From Oleispira sp963933055 (GTDB lineage Bacteria; Pseudomonadota; Gammaproteobacteria; Pseudomonadales; Oceanobacteraceae): a stretch of DNA of 6,214 nucleotides. The notes beneath the pieces are model-generated. The model did not search any database, was not told the DNA's origin, and saw only the letters and a program-made list of their open reading frames with translations. The stretch covers positions 1 through 6,214 of the forward strand of contig CAWVSY010000095.1 of the NCBI GenBank assembly GCA_963933055.1, given 5' to 3'. Position 1 is the stretch's first letter; each line of letters opens with the position of its first letter. The position numbers were made by a program, and so were the translations under genes. Positions 5,504 through 6,214 of this stretch are shown here, piece by piece.

Positions 5504-6214
5504 ATGACATTGTCAGATACAACATCCACTGAAACAACACTGCAACGCTATAAAAGCTTCAACGTGAGCCTAGATAACAAGATTGCTCATGTACAATTTT
5601 CCCGCCCAGAAGCCATGAACTCGATGGATAAAGCCTTTTGGGTAGAATTACCTTTGTGCATGCGCGATATCGAAAATAATAGCGATGCACGAGTCATTGT
5701 TATCTCTTCTACAGGTAAGCATTTTTCAGCAGGAATGGATCTTGGTGTATTCAGTGATGGTTCAACCATGCCGCCATCAAAAGATCCTGCACGTATGGCA
5801 GAAGGCTTACGTCGCTTAGTTTTACAGTTACAAGCCACATTAAGCTCGTTAGAAGAAATTCGCTTGCCTGTATTAACCGCCATTCAAGGCGGCTGTATTG
5901 GTGGGGCATTAGATTTAGTGTGCGCCGCAGATAGCCGTTATTGCACCGCCGATGCGTACTTCACTATTAAAGAAACAGAACTGGGTATGACCGCCGATGT
6001 CGGCACATTGCAGCGCCTACCTAAATTGATTCCTGCGGGCATCGTAAAAGAGCTAGCGTTTACAGGGCGCAAATTCAGCGCAGACGAAGCGCAACAATTT
6101 GGCCTTGTGAATAAAGTCTACGCCGATCAAGAAAGCATGTTGGTAGGTGTTATGGAAATTGCTGCACAAATTGCCGCGAATTCTCCGCTAGCCGTAACGG
6201 GCTGCAAAGAAATG
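5504..6214 (+). CDS. Delta3,5-delta2,4-dienoyl-CoA isomerase-like crotonase-family protein, 3'-truncated
   Basis: The frame is open to the window edge and 237 residues are visible. It belongs to the crotonase (enoyl-CoA hydratase/isomerase) superfamily. The oxyanion-hole and CoA-binding segments are HFSAGMDL (73-80) and QGGCIGGALDL (128-138). The stretch TADVGTLQRLPK (163-174) is typical of eukaryotic ECH1 and bacterial dienoyl-CoA isomerases. Asp137, Glu157 and Asp165 have the same spacing (20 and 8) as the three acidic active-site residues of rat ECH1 (Asp176, Glu196, Asp204). The reaction shifts the conjugated double bonds of 3,5-dienoyl-CoA to 2,4-dienoyl-CoA, needed to degrade unsaturated fatty acids with odd-position double bonds. 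It is cytoplasmic. An extension of about 15 residues rich in Ser/Thr precedes the domain. Position after the lipase genes fits fatty acid use. A plain enoyl-CoA hydratase is the less likely alternative. Confidence 0.88.
   Translation, partial: MTLSDTTSTETTLQRYKSFNVSLDNKIAHVQFSRPEAMNSMDKAFWVELPLCMRDIENNSDARVIVISSTGKHFSAGMDLGVFSDGSTMPPSKDPARMAEGLRRLVLQLQATLSSLEEIRLPVLTAIQGGCIGGALDLVCAADSRYCTADAYFTIKETELGMTADVGTLQRLPKLIPAGIVKELAFTGRKFSADEAQQFGLVNKVYADQESMLVGVMEIAAQIAANSPLAVTGCKEM

Noticed and set aside
5587..5883. 98-codon minus-strand open frame
   Set aside because: It is a shadow of the crotonase gene, whose active-site pattern is unmistakable on the plus strand.

Overview
The window reads as chromosomal DNA from an AT-rich gammaproteobacterium. 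The secreted lipase closely resembles Pseudomonas-type family I.1 lipases and has a dedicated foldase gene, an arrangement known from Gammaproteobacteria and Betaproteobacteria. The AT-rich codon use argues against Pseudomonas itself. A marine, lipid- or hydrocarbon-using lineage such as the Oceanospirillales would fit, but that is inference. I see no mobile element, CRISPR array, rRNA or tRNA.

Layout, left to right. (1) The 3' part of a large polytopic DUF2339 membrane protein on the plus strand, cut by the left window edge (2-2449). (2) A convergent AraC-family regulator on the minus strand (2433-3239), whose end overlaps the DUF2339 gene by 17 bp. (3) A 130-bp divergent intergenic region (3240-3369) with several small repeats. 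(4) A secreted triacylglycerol lipase, lipA-like (3370-4323). (5) A 98-bp gap holding a perfect 12-bp stem-loop (4346-4377). (6) The membrane-anchored lipase foldase, Lif type (4422-5435). (7) A 68-bp gap. (8) A crotonase-family gene with the active-site pattern of delta3,5-delta2,4-dienoyl-CoA isomerase, cut by the right edge (5504-6214).

The right two thirds form a coherent lipid-use neighbourhood. The lipase would be exported, folded in the periplasm by the foldase and released to hydrolyse triglycerides. The dienoyl-CoA isomerase would help beta-oxidation of unsaturated fatty acids with odd-numbered double bonds. The divergent AraC-type regulator is the obvious candidate controller of the lipase, but nothing in the sequence proves this. 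The DUF2339 gene has no evident link to lipid use.

No wholly new system is apparent. The points most worth a second look are a G8 homopolymer early in the lipase gene that could act as a slippage switch, a Pro in place of the oxyanion-hole His in the lipase, a divergent Lif signature motif in the foldase, the stem-loop between lipase and foldase, and the repeats in the divergent promoter region.
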